Assembly (NCBI GenBank): GCA_001801485.1
Contig: MGXV01000055.1
Span: 1-23,844, forward strand
Reading direction: 5' to 3'
Origin: Gammaproteobacteria bacterium RIFCSPHIGHO2_12_FULL_37_14
Lineage (GTDB): Bacteria > Pseudomonadota > Gammaproteobacteria > DSM-16500
DNA length: 23,844 bases
Shown here: one piece after another, positions 9,255 through 17,220 of the stretch
Layout of the letters: every line of letters starts with the position of its first letter
Numbering within the stretch: position 1 is the stretch's first letter
Program-made: the position numbers and the translations under genes
Notes under the pieces: model-generated
Told to the model about the DNA's origin: nothing
The model's input: only the letters and a program-made list of their open reading frames with translations
Databases searched by the model: none

Positions 9255-10517
9255 ATGTTACCATCCACATCACTACAAGATTTTGATCCAGCAATATGGC
9301 AAGCCATTCAAGATGAAAAACAGCGCCAAGAAGATCATCTCGAATTGATTGCTTCAGAAAATTATGTTAGCGCTGCTGTTTTAGAAGCACAAGGATCCGT
9401 GCTGACGAATAAATATGCCGAAGGGTATCCTGATAAACGTTATTACGGTGGCTGTGAATACGTTGATATTGCAGAAAAATTAGCAATTGAACGTGCAAAA
9501 AAATTATTTAATGCAGCATACGTTAATGTGCAGCCACATTCAGGTTCGCAAGCAAATGCGGCGGCCTATGCAGCGATGATTCAACCAGGTGATGTTATTT
9601 TAGGAATGAATCTTGCGCACGGTGGTCATCTAACCCATGGGTCACCAGTTAATTTTTCTGGCAAACTTTACAAGGTTTATGCTTATGGATTGCATCCTCA
9701 TACAGGCGAAATTGATTATGATGAAGCAGCCCGTCTAGCAAAAGAGCATCAACCCAAATTAATTGTCACTGGTTTTTCTGCTTATTCACGTGTAGTGGAT
9801 TGGCAACGTTTTCGAGAAATTGCCGATTCAGTGGGTGCCTACATGATGGCAGATATTGCTCATGTGGCAGGATTAATTGCAATGGGATTCTATCCTTCAC
9901 CAGTTAACATCGCAGATGTCACCACGACGACCACTCATAAAACGTTGCGTGGTCCACGCGGCGGGATGATTTTAGCGAAATCTAATCCAGATCTTGAAAA
10001 AAAATTAAATTCCGCTGTATTCCCTGGTGGGCAAGGCGGACCGCTTATGCATATTATTGCTGCAAAAGCAGTTGCTCTAAAAGAAGCATTACAACCTGAA
10101 TTTAAAATTTATCAACAACAGATTCTTAACAATGCACGCATCATGGCAAAAACTATTATGCAGCGTGGTTATAAAATTGTCAGTGGCGGTACCGATAATC
10201 ATCTCATGCTAATTGATTTAATCGATAAAAAAATGACTGGTAAGGAAGCTGAAGCAGCGCTAGGCCAGGCAAATATTACAGTGAATAAAAATGCTGTTCC
10301 TAATGATCCGCAATCACCATTTATTACGAGTGGTTTGCGTATTGGTTCTCCTGCAGTGACAACACGTGGTTTTAAAGAGCCACAATGCGAACAAATTGCA
10401 CATTGGATAGGTGATATTTTAGATGATATATCCAATCAAACCAAACGCTCGCAAATAAAATCAGCAGTGTTATCGTTATGTAAAAACTATCCAGTCTATA
10501 CAGGCACGGCAGCTTAA
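9255..10517 (+). CDS. glyA: serine hydroxymethyltransferase
   Basis: A 420-residue PLP enzyme that interconverts serine plus THF with glycine plus 5,10-methylene-THF. The PLP lysine is K229 in [15 protein letters not shown]; also present are [13 protein letters not shown], the [10 protein letters not shown] segment and the DIAHVAGLI cofactor-binding strand. Length and all motifs are normal. The ATG at 9255 is chosen over an in-frame TTG four codons earlier because GAGGTG lies directly upstream of it. It follows purE by 31 bases and is probably in the same transcript. Its one-carbon product feeds, through other enzymes, the 10-formyl-THF used by PurH. Confidence 0.97.
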   Translation: MLPSTSLQDFDPAIWQAIQDEKQRQEDHLELIASENYVSAAVLEAQGSVLTNKYAEGYPDKRYYGGCEYVDIAEKLAIERAKKLFNAAYVNVQPHSGSQANAAAYAAMIQPGDVILGMNLAHGGHLTHGSPVNFSGKLYKVYAYGLHPHTGEIDYDEAARLAKEHQPKLIVTGFSAYSRVVDWQRFREIADSVGAYMMADIAHVAGLIAMGFYPSPVNIADVTTTTTHKTLRGPRGGMILAKSNPDLEKKLNSAVFPGGQGGPLMHIIAAKAVALKEALQPEFKIYQQQILNNARIMAKTIMQRGYKIVSGGTDNHLMLIDLIDKKMTGKEAEAALGQANITVNKNAVPNDPQSPFITSGLRIGSPAVTTRGFKEPQCEQIAHWIGDILDDISNQTKRSQIKSAVLSLCKNYPVYTGTAA

Positions 10518-10570
10518 AAATACAAATTTTGATCAATGAGCATATTGTACTGAAGGCTCATGAATTTCTC

Positions 10571-10598
10571 TTGAGATCCAGCGCATTGTCAGTATAAT
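10571..10598 (+). promoter_or_regulatory. sigma70 promoter for the secreted 135-residue protein
   Basis: TTGAGA (10571-10576), a 16-base spacer, then TATAAT (10593-10598). The boxes match consensus at 5/6 and 6/6. The predicted leader is about 85 bases and includes a small hairpin, GTAAGT-TTCTA-ACTTAC, at 10619-10635. Confidence 0.6.
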
Positions 10599-10688
10599 TT
10601 CTGTTGCAAGGAATCACAGTAAGTTTCTAACTTACCAGCTAACTTCAGGACGAAAACACATCAATTAAATTTTTACAAGGAGAAGCTT

Positions 10689-11096
10689 ATGAAGAAAATT
10701 TATCTTTGTTTGATTACAGTAATAAGTTTAGTTTTCGCATCTGTTACTTTTGCAAGTGCAGCAGCAAATGGATATTACACTAGCAAGCATCCGCTAACAT
10801 CAAACATCAATGCTAAAGTAAAATCAGCCTTAGCGCCTGCAACCTATATTACCATTATTAATAAAACCTCTGATTATTTTTATGTGACTGTTCCAGGCAC
10901 ATCCATTTTTGATAAATTGTATCAATTGGAAAATGATTATCTTATTAGTAACACCTATTCTGGTAGTACGTATGTTGCTTTAAAAGATCCTTACTATTCC
11001 ACATTCTTTCAAAATTATCTTTGCCGCTACGCTTTTGTAAATGTTTATGGTGTGCCAGGTAATTATCGTATTGATGTCGATAGCACGATTTGCTAA
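10689..11096 (+). CDS. small secreted protein of unknown function
   Basis: I do not recognise this 135-residue protein. A clear Sec signal peptide (about 1-25, positively charged MKK start, hydrophobic core, FASAAA end) leaves a mature part of about 110 residues rich in Tyr, Ser and Thr. It has only two cysteines, C112 and the last residue C135, which could form a disulfide. No membrane segment or catalytic motif is visible. A strong AAGGAG site lies 6 bases before the ATG and a good promoter lies upstream, so it is probably well expressed on its own. It is followed by a hairpin at 11116-11139. Confidence 0.8.
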   Translation: MKKIYLCLITVISLVFASVTFASAAANGYYTSKHPLTSNINAKVKSALAPATYITIINKTSDYFYVTVPGTSIFDKLYQLENDYLISNTYSGSTYVALKDPYYSTFFQNYLCRYAFVNVYGVPGNYRIDVDSTIC

Positions 11097-11115
11097 TTGC
11101 AGAAATTAATTCAGA

Positions 11116-11139
11116 GAGGAAGAATGACCATTCTTCCTC
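11116..11139. terminator. hairpin after the secreted-protein gene
   Basis: Perfect 10-bp stem GAGGAAGAAT / ATTCTTCCTC with a GACC loop, 19 bases after the stop codon. The T tract after it is poor (AACTGTTT), so it may be a weak terminator or an RNA-stabilising 3' structure. Confidence 0.45.
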
Positions 11140-11269
11140 AACTGTTTACGTATCCTGACAAATTGCTGGTTCAAGATGAGCTAAACGTAATGTCTATTCT
11201 TTTACTAGCAGCGGGGATCTAGAAAAACGTTTACATAAAATTGTAATTTCATGAGGGGGAGGTATCACT

Positions 11270-11599
11270 ATGACACTGATAACTAAAATAACGATGTTAG
11301 CATTAGGGATTATTTTAATGGCAGCATGTGTGGATGATTCGAGAACCTATCAAACACCAGGTCATTATTATAGTGCTCAGAGTCACAATACCTACCAAGG
11401 TCCATCTTATCAAGATCATTATCCTGCTGATAGCCGTTATTATTCTTCACAAAATCGAGTAAGAAGTAATTACGCACCTGTACCAAATAATAATGGCTAT
11501 TCGACTAATCATTCGCGAATTTCATCAACAGTATCGCGCGATGCCGATGATGATTATTCAAATTCGCAAATTACTAGTTCAACCGGTAGCTCGCGTTAG
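11270..11599 (+). CDS. putative low-complexity lipoprotein
   Basis: A 109-residue protein of unknown function. The N-terminus (about 1-20) is a hydrophobic export signal ending in LMAAC; C20 is a possible lipidation site, although Met at the -3 position is less usual than Leu. The rest is rich in Tyr, Ser, Asn, Gln and Asp, with repeated HYYS, RYYS and SSQN-like patches, and is probably disordered. No domain is recognised. The ATG follows a strong GGGGGAGGT site. It lies between the secreted 135-residue protein and the ankyrin gene, in a part of the window that looks accessory. Confidence 0.72.
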   Translation: MTLITKITMLALGIILMAACVDDSRTYQTPGHYYSAQSHNTYQGPSYQDHYPADSRYYSSQNRVRSNYAPVPNNNGYSTNHSRISSTVSRDADDDYSNSQITSSTGSSR

Positions 11600-11666
11600 A
11601 TTTGGTGGAAGGGATTTTATTGTATGATTCGCTTTCCATCGATTACTCAATCAAAGGATAAATCAA

Positions 11667-13109
11667 ATGAAAAGATCAGAATTTTTAGATTTATTAAAAA
11701 AAAATAACCAACAGAAACTTCTGGAAGTAGTGGACATAGCCTTGGAAAAAAATGAGGATTTAAATCATTATGAAGATGTAACAGAATTTACTCATACTCC
11801 TTTATTAGATTCTGTGACAGAAGGTAATGAGTTCGCAGTGAGTTCCTTGCTTGCAACTCAAAAAGTGTTAGTTGATGGTAATGGATGGGGTTATTCACCG
11901 TTGATGATTGCCAGTGCTAAAGGTTTTATAAATATCATACAAAAATTATTAGCTTACCAGGCAAATTTAAATTACGAAGTTGAGTGGAGCCAAAACAGCG
12001 CAAGAGCAATTCAAATTATTCGCACTAATAGGACACATATCAGAACTAGTCTTTTTAATATGTTAAAGGAAAATCGTCATTGCGCGACAGATACTGCTGA
12101 AACATTAGCAGTAAGACATGGACATCTTGATGTCTTAAAATTAATTTCTGGATTGAAAGCAGGTGAATTAGACCTTGAAGACAATGCATTAGTATGTTTG
12201 GCCGCACAAGAAAATCAACTTCCCATTCTAATCTATTTTGAATCGTTGGGTTATAAGCTAAATAAACCTAATGCAAAAAATGAAATGCCCATTCTTTTGG
12301 CAGCAAGATATGCTGCTTTTGAGACAGTTCAATATCTATTAACGCGTGAGATATCTCAACAAAATATTCATGACGCTTTAAAAGAAGCACTCAACCAAAG
12401 AGACGATGTAACAAAATATTTAGAAATTATTGAATTATTAATAGCTGCAGATAAAAATATTAACGAACCATTTATTGAAAAAGATGAAGATGGGCGATAT
12501 GAACCTAGTACAAAATCTTTAATGGACTATGCAGCAGAACGTTTGGAAGTTCCTGATACATTAGGCGGTTTTACTTCAAATTCATTTTCATTCTTAGTGC
12601 CTGACAATGAAACAATTAGTGTAATATATTTGTTATTGGAAGCAGGTGTTGCTCGTCTTTCAAGCCCCATCTCAGTTTTTTCAGATGGGGCTAGGTTCAA
12701 AAACATAGTCGATGCATATCAGGCATTAAAGGATAAAGGTCTAAATGCAAAAGAAATCGCAGCACAAATTTTTGAAAAATTTTCTGATATCAATGTTAAA
12801 GATGAGCCCTCTTCAGAACTTAACACTATGACACCAGAAGAAAGAATGGAGGCTCTTGTAAATGCAGTAAAACCTGCAGACATTCAAAGAAATTCATTTC
12901 TGACGGTTGTCGTTCCTCTGGTTTCATTTTTTGAATCGAAATCTGCAATGAAAGATTATCGTAAAGAAAAAGCATCTAAATCCTCCGCAATACCGCAAAC
13001 GCTATTTCTACGTACATTAAAAGATGGTTTGCTGTACTCAAAACCAGAAAAAGATTTGGTCGTGGAGGAGAGCCCAAAAGAAAGATCCGCTGCCAATTTT
13101 AAAATGTAG
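11667..13109 (+). CDS. ankyrin-repeat protein, candidate type IV secretion effector
   Basis: A 480-residue soluble protein with no signal peptide. Degenerate ankyrin repeats are seen at about 43-70, 75-104 (GYSPLMIASAKGF), 143-168 (TLAVRHGHLDVLKLI), 173-200 and 206-232 (PILLAARYAAFETVQYLL), with another helical repeat-like region at 250-330. Residues 345-480 carry no domain I can name. The tail is polar and has a VVEESPKER cluster 10-20 residues from the end, similar to the glutamate-rich signals of Dot/Icm substrates. Ankyrin proteins of Legionella and Coxiella are frequently such effectors. The effector role is inference; no secretion genes lie in the window. An AAAGGA site lies 8 bases before the ATG. 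A perfect 10-bp inverted repeat sits inside the gene at 12663-12692. Confidence 0.8.
   Translation: MKRSEFLDLLKKNNQQKLLEVVDIALEKNEDLNHYEDVTEFTHTPLLDSVTEGNEFAVSSLLATQKVLVDGNGWGYSPLMIASAKGFINIIQKLLAYQANLNYEVEWSQNSARAIQIIRTNRTHIRTSLFNMLKENRHCATDTAETLAVRHGHLDVLKLISGLKAGELDLEDNALVCLAAQENQLPILIYFESLGYKLNKPNAKNEMPILLAARYAAFETVQYLLTREISQQNIHDALKEALNQRDDVTKYLEIIELLIAADKNINEPFIEKDEDGRYEPSTKSLMDYAAERLEVPDTLGGFTSNSFSFLVPDNETISVIYLLLEAGVARLSSPISVFSDGARFKNIVDAYQALKDKGLNAKEIAAQIFEKFSDINVKDEPSSELNTMTPEERMEALVNAVKPADIQRNSFLTVVVPLVSFFESKSAMKDYRKEKASKSSAIPQTLFLRTLKDGLLYSKPEKDLVVEESPKERSAANFKM
12663..12692. repeat. perfect inverted repeat inside the ankyrin gene
   Basis: AGCCCCATCT and AGATGGGGCT are perfectly complementary around a 10-base loop. 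The repeat lies wholly within coding sequence (about residues 333-342) and has no T tract after it. Confidence 0.7.
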
Positions 13110-13135
13110 AATTTTTGGCTAAATCCCATTTAAGC

Positions 13136-13163
13136 GTGACCTCTTTTTTAAAAAAGAGGTCAC
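13136..13163. terminator. perfect 28-bp palindrome between convergent genes
   Basis: The left arm GTGACCTCTTTTTT is followed immediately by its exact complement. In RNA it would fold as an 8-bp GC-containing stem closed by an A/T-rich top. It lies between the ankyrin stop (13109) and the stop of the convergent 64-residue gene (13213), where a two-way terminator would be expected. There is no T tract outside the stem, so it is not a textbook intrinsic terminator. Confidence 0.5.
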
Positions 13164-13212
13164 TGCTGAAGACAGCTGAATATTATTATTTATAGGACGT
13201 GAACGCTTGTCA

Positions 13213-13407
13213 TTAGTCTGGAGGGGATTTACGAAATCCTTTCACTACTTTACCATTTTTATTATCAATGATTTCGCCATTAAAATTCCCAAATTTACCT
13301 TGAGTTTTCACTAACATCCAATTATATAAATCATCTATGTTATTGCCACTTTCTTTGGCGACTTCGCCTTCATCAAAATAAATGGTAGCTGTATAACGAA
13401 AAGGCAT
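13213..13407 (-). CDS. small conserved-looking protein of unknown function
   Basis: A 64-residue soluble protein that I do not recognise. It begins with a beta-strand-like MPFRYTATIYFDEGEVA and has a basic C-terminal half containing GEIIDNKNGKVVKGF. There are no cysteines and no membrane segment. An excellent GAGGAGAA ribosome site (13412-13419) and an upstream TATAAT support it as a real gene rather than a chance reading frame. It has its own short transcript between the ankyrin gene (convergent) and suhB (upstream on the same strand, 86 bases away). Confidence 0.75.
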   Translation of the reverse strand: MPFRYTATIYFDEGEVAKESGNNIDDLYNWMLVKTQGKFGNFNGEIIDNKNGKVVKGFRKSPPD

Positions 13408-13434
13408 ACATTTCTCCTCGTTTTATCTTGTTCT

Positions 13435-13440
13435 ATTATA
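13435..13440 (-). promoter_or_regulatory. -10 box for the 64-residue protein gene
   Basis: A perfect TATAAT on the minus strand, 27 bases before the ATG at 13407, with the GAGGAGAA ribosome site between them. No convincing -35 box was seen. Confidence 0.45.
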
Positions 13441-13493
13441 TTCAGAAACGAGCAGGATAATATTAACGCTACTACAAACTTTAACTATATATT

Positions 13494-14294
13494 TTATTTT
13501 TCATCGACTTGAGGTTTGATAATTTTTAACATTTGCCTAAGAATGACGGGATTTGCTGCCACCACATCGCCGGTTTTTAAATAACTTTCACCACCATTCA
13601 GGTCAGAGACAATACCGCCAGCTTCTTTTACCAAAAGAATGCCAGCTGCAATATCCCATATATTGAGACCAGACTCCCAGAAGCCATCGAGGCGACCACA
13701 GGCAACATAAGCAAGATCAAGCGTCGCTGCTCCGGCGCGACGGATGTCGCCACAAGCAGGTAACATGGCATGTAGAATTCTCGAGGGACTGCTATTGATT
13801 CGATCGGCATGTCTAAAAGTAAATCCCGATCCTAATAGGCATTCATTGAGATGAGTACGTGGGCTAACCCGCATGCGTTTATCATTTAATTGCGCACCTT
13901 TACCGCGGCTAGCAATGAATAATTCTTGACGAAGAGGATCGTAGATCACACCATGCTCGAGTTTGTTTTTATGAGCAACTGCGATAGAAATAGCAAAGTG
14001 GGGAAAGCCGTGAATAAAATTACGTGTTCCATCAATGGGGTCAATAATCCATTGATAATCATTATCTTCGCCTTTCAATTCGCCGCTTTCTTCGCCAAGA
14101 ATGCTATGATGAGGATACGCTTTGCGAATAATATGGATTATTTCTTGCTCAACTCGTTTATCCACTTCAGTGACATAATCATTCGGTTTTTTTTCACTAA
14201 CTTTGATAGTATCGAGTCTTTTAAAAGCTTTGATAATAATATTTTCTGCTGCTCGAGCAGCATCTACAGCTATATTGATTAATGGTTCACGCAT
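13494..14294 (-). CDS. suhB: inositol-1-monophosphatase family protein SuhB
   Basis: A 266-residue Mg-dependent phosphatase of the inositol monophosphatase family. Metal ligands are all visible: E68 in ILGEESG, D85 and D88 in WIIDPIDGTRNF, and D214 in WDIAAG. In E. coli, SuhB also acts in the rRNA transcription antitermination complex, and the same is plausible here. Length is normal and the protein looks intact. It is divergent from trmJ across about 103 bases, an arrangement shared with E. coli, which supports orthology. The leftward neighbour is the 64-residue gene. Confidence 0.94.
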   Translation of the reverse strand: MREPLINIAVDAARAAENIIIKAFKRLDTIKVSEKKPNDYVTEVDKRVEQEIIHIIRKAYPHHSILGEESGELKGEDNDYQWIIDPIDGTRNFIHGFPHFAISIAVAHKNKLEHGVIYDPLRQELFIASRGKGAQLNDKRMRVSPRTHLNECLLGSGFTFRHADRINSSPSRILHAMLPACGDIRRAGAATLDLAYVACGRLDGFWESGLNIWDIAAGILLVKEAGGIVSDLNGGESYLKTGDVVAANPVILRQMLKIIKPQVDEK

Positions 14295-14397
14295 AATATT
14301 TAAAGAGCCAGTTAGATTTGGCCCTAATGATAGAATGAATGGCCGAAAGAAGCTAGCCTAACAGCCTAAATAGCATCATTTAAAAGAGAATTACTTC

Positions 14398-15117
14398 ATG
14401 TTAGACCATATTCGCATTGTTTTAATCAAAACGTCACATCCTGGGAACATCGGTTCAGTGGCGAGAGCAATGAAAACCATGGGTTTAAAGCGACTTTATT
14501 TGGTTTCACCTAACCAATTTCCACATGATAAAGCCAATGAAATGGCTTCGGGTGCGGGGGATATTTTGGATCAAACGATCGTTGTCACTTCCTTAGCAGA
14601 AGCGATAACAGATTGTTCTTTTGTAGTAGGTGCTAGCGCACGCATACGAACCATCCCTTGGCCATTTTGTGAACCAAGAGTCATGGCAAGCAAAATTAAA
14701 CAGGAATATAAAAATAACCAAATCGCTATTCTATTCGGTTGCGAACAATCTGGATTAAGCAATGAGGAATTAGAATCTTGTCATCTACATGTGCAAATTC
14801 CAGCGGATGCCGCTTATAGTTCCTTGAATATTGCTGCTGCCGTACAGGTGATTGCCTATGAATTAAGATTGGCATCACTTGCGTCTATTCCATCGACAGA
14901 AAATACCGAATATTTAGCGACCATGGAAGAAATGGAAAATTTTTTTATTCATTTACAACAAGTCTTAGTCGAGATTGATTTTTTAAAAATACATGCACCG
15001 CGCAAATTGATGACACGATTGCGGCGATTTTTTCTTCGAGCTCAGCCCGACCAGATGGAAGTGAATATGTTACGTGGGATGCTAACAGCAATTCAGGAAA
15101 CGAGAAATAAATCATAG
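14398..15117 (+). CDS. trmJ: tRNA (cytidine/uridine-32-2'-O-)-methyltransferase TrmJ
   Basis: A 239-residue SPOUT (TrmH-like) methyltransferase that methylates the ribose 2'-OH of tRNA position 32 using SAM. The three knot motifs are present: PGNIGSVARAMKTMGL, ILFGCEQSGLSN and SSLNIAAAVQV. A C-terminal extension of about 80 residues matches TrmJ rather than TrmL. It is divergent from suhB and upstream of an iscS-like gene, recalling the gammaproteobacterial suhB/trmJ/isc order, but an acetoacetate decarboxylase gene lies where iscR would be expected. A weak AAAGAGA site precedes the ATG. Confidence 0.94.
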   Translation: MLDHIRIVLIKTSHPGNIGSVARAMKTMGLKRLYLVSPNQFPHDKANEMASGAGDILDQTIVVTSLAEAITDCSFVVGASARIRTIPWPFCEPRVMASKIKQEYKNNQIAILFGCEQSGLSNEELESCHLHVQIPADAAYSSLNIAAAVQVIAYELRLASLASIPSTENTEYLATMEEMENFFIHLQQVLVEIDFLKIHAPRKLMTRLRRFFLRAQPDQMEVNMLRGMLTAIQETRNKS

Positions 15118-15132
15118 CATCTATATTTTTAG

Positions 15133-15175
15133 ACTTTCTTGGCAAATATGTTCAAAATTAGCCGAAAGTTTTCTT
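15133..15175 (+). terminator. likely terminator after trmJ
   Basis: ACTTTC-TT-GGC pairs with GCC-GAAAGT (one TT bulge, 17-base loop) and is followed by TTTTCTT. It begins 16 bases after the trmJ stop. Confidence 0.45.
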
Positions 15176-15205
15176 AAAACCAAAAATTAAGTAGAGTACT
15201 TAGCC

Positions 15206-15211
15206 TATAAT
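15206..15211 (+). promoter_or_regulatory. -10 box for the acetoacetate decarboxylase gene
   Basis: A perfect TATAAT, 32 bases before the ATG at 15243 and after the trmJ hairpin. No clear -35 box is seen. Confidence 0.4.
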
Positions 15212-15242
15212 AATAAGAGATATTTTATAAAGGGAGTGTGAT

Positions 15243-15998
15243 ATGAAAAAGGATGAAGTTTTAAAAAAAGCATTTGCCATGCCGCTTTATTGTCCTTCTT
15301 ATCCACCTGGTCCTTATCGCTTTAATAACCGCGAATTTTTTATTATTACCTATGAAACCGATATGGATATCTTGAGAAAAGTTGTTCCTGAACCGTTAGA
15401 AGTAACCGAACCGCTGGTAAAATTCGAATTTATTTTAATGCCAGATTCAACTGGTTTCGGAAATTATGTTGAATCTGGGCAAGTGATACCAGTGAGATTT
15501 AAAGGTAAAAATGGTGGTTATTGTCATGCGATGTATCTTAACGATGATTCGCCTATCGTTGGTGGTCGGGAAATATGGGGATTTCCCAAAAAATTAGCTG
15601 ATCCCAATCTTCGTGTCATCAAAGAAACATTAGTCGGTACATTAAATTATGAGCAGTGCCGAATAGCAACCGCCACGATGGGTTATAAACATCAAGAATT
15701 AGATATAAAGAAAATTCATCAAGCTTTTATGGCGCCGGGCTATTTATTAAAGATCATTCCACATGTGGATGGCACACCGCGTATTTGCGAGCTCGTTGAA
15801 TATGTTTATCAAAAATTAGTCATAAAAGGCGCATGGACTGGGCCTGCGGCAATTGAATTATGCCCACATGCGATGGCACCTGTTGCAGATTTACCGGTAC
15901 GCAAGGTAATATCTGCTATGCATGTGCAAAGTGATTTAATATTGCCCTATGGTCGTGTGATTTATGATTATACAAAAAATACGAAAAAGCGGCCATAA
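15243..15998 (+). CDS. adc: acetoacetate decarboxylase
   Basis: A 251-residue cytoplasmic enzyme of the acetoacetate decarboxylase family, which turns acetoacetate into acetone and CO2 through a Schiff base. The catalytic pair K116/K117 lies in [15 protein letters not shown]. The other active-site residues of the clostridial enzyme have equivalents at R30 (FNNRE) and E77 (YVESGQVIP). This is the usual length and all key residues are kept, so true decarboxylase activity is likely, though some relatives act on other keto acids. A strong AAGGGAGTG site precedes the ATG. It lies between trmJ and the iscS-like gene, 24 bases before the latter, so the two may be co-transcribed. No ketone-body or butanol pathway genes are nearby. 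Confidence 0.9.
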   Translation: MKKDEVLKKAFAMPLYCPSYPPGPYRFNNREFFIITYETDMDILRKVVPEPLEVTEPLVKFEFILMPDSTGFGNYVESGQVIPVRFKGKNGGYCHAMYLNDDSPIVGGREIWGFPKKLADPNLRVIKETLVGTLNYEQCRIATATMGYKHQELDIKKIHQAFMAPGYLLKIIPHVDGTPRICELVEYVYQKLVIKGAWTGPAAIELCPHAMAPVADLPVRKVISAMHVQSDLILPYGRVIYDYTKNTKKRP

Positions 15999-16022
15999 AA
16001 GAGCAAAAAACTGAAGTTAACC

Positions 16023-17156
16023 ATGATGTCTAAGCCTATTTATTTTGATTATGCTGCCACCACTCCAGTCGATAAACGAGTGGCAGCAGTCATGCAACCT
16101 TTTTTAATGCAGGATGGCGTATTTGGTAATCCGGCTTCACGACATTTTTATGGCAAACAAGCGAATGAAGCAATTGAATATGCTCGCATGCAAGTCGCTC
16201 ATTTATTACAAGTACAACCTTCTGAGATCATCTGGACATCCGGCGCGACGGAATCCAATAATCTTGCCTTGAAAGGCGCAGCTCGTCTTTATCAGCGTAA
16301 AGGCAAACATATTATTACTGTTAAAACAGAACATAAATCTGTATTGGATACTTGCCAACATTTAGCAAAAGAAGGTTATTCAATCACCACCTTGTCGCCG
16401 CGACCAGATGGCCAACTTGATGTCAATCAATTAGAACAAGCATTACGCAGCGATACGATTTTAGTTTCCGTGATGCACGTGAATAATGAAACCGGTGTGA
16501 TACAAAATATTGATGCCATTGCTCAGTTGATTGCAGCTCGCGGAATTTTATTGCACGTTGATGCCGCACAAAGCGTTGGTAAAGTGTTTTTGAATGCCAA
16601 CACGACACCCATTGATCTTATTTCTATTTCTGCTCACAAAGCGTATGGCCCAAAAGGCATTGGCGCATTATATTTACGAAAAAAACCACGTGTTCGAGTG
16701 GAACCACTGATTCATGGAGGTGGCCACGAATTTGGTATGCGTTCAGGAACACTTGCAACGCATCAAATTGTTGGTATGGGCGAGGCATTTCAAATTGCAC
16801 ATAATGAAATGAAACAAGATGAGATAAATATGATTCAATTGCGAGATCGATTTTTAAAAGGCTTACAAACAATAAAAAATTTTAAATTGAATAGTGATCT
16901 TGCTAGAACCGTACCAAATATTTTAAACGTGCGTTTTGAAAATATGTTTGCGGATGCTATTCTTGAAAAGCTGCCGAATATTGCGACATCAACTGCTTCA
17001 GCTTGCCAAGGTAAAGGGACAGAAGGTTCATACGTATTACGTGCGATGGGTTTAACTGAAGGCCAAGCAAAAAGCTCCATTCGATTTTCATTCGGTCGAT
17101 TTACCACACTAGAAGAAATTGATTTAGCGATTAAATCAATTAATAGTATTTTTTAA
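16023..17156 (+). CDS. iscS: IscS-like cysteine desulfurase
   Basis: A 377-residue PLP enzyme that takes sulfur from cysteine for Fe-S clusters and tRNA thiolation. The PLP lysine is K206 in SISAHKAYGPKG. The persulfide cysteine is C328 in TASACQGKGTEGSYVLRAMG, and H104 lies in TEHKS. The numbering coincides with E. coli IscS. The protein stops about 27 residues earlier than E. coli IscS (404 residues), so it lacks the C-terminal tail that contacts IscU there. No iscR, iscU, iscA, hscBA or fdx flanks it; neighbours are acetoacetate decarboxylase and a YbaK-type gene. Two adjacent ATG codons (16023, 16026) are possible starts and neither has a clear Shine-Dalgarno. It could be a second, specialised desulfurase rather than the main IscS. 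Confidence 0.88.
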   Translation: MMSKPIYFDYAATTPVDKRVAAVMQPFLMQDGVFGNPASRHFYGKQANEAIEYARMQVAHLLQVQPSEIIWTSGATESNNLALKGAARLYQRKGKHIITVKTEHKSVLDTCQHLAKEGYSITTLSPRPDGQLDVNQLEQALRSDTILVSVMHVNNETGVIQNIDAIAQLIAARGILLHVDAAQSVGKVFLNANTTPIDLISISAHKAYGPKGIGALYLRKKPRVRVEPLIHGGGHEFGMRSGTLATHQIVGMGEAFQIAHNEMKQDEINMIQLRDRFLKGLQTIKNFKLNSDLARTVPNILNVRFENMFADAILEKLPNIATSTASACQGKGTEGSYVLRAMGLTEGQAKSSIRFSFGRFTTLEEIDLAIKSINSIF

Positions 17157-17190
17157 AAATTCCTGACATCAACATAAGCTATCCTAAAAG

Positions 17191-17199
17191 TGCTACAAT
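17191..17199 (+). promoter_or_regulatory. extended -10 promoter for the YbaK-like gene
   Basis: TGCTACAAT is a 5/6 match to TATAAT with a TGn extension, 22 bases before the ATG and just upstream of a strong AAAGGAG site. Confidence 0.45.
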
Positions 17200-17220
17200 A
17201 AAGAAAAAAGGAGATAGTTT

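Noticed and set aside
10536..10561. ATGAGC...GCTCAT inverted repeat after glyA as a terminator
   Set aside because: The stem is only 6 bp with a 14-base loop and no T tract.
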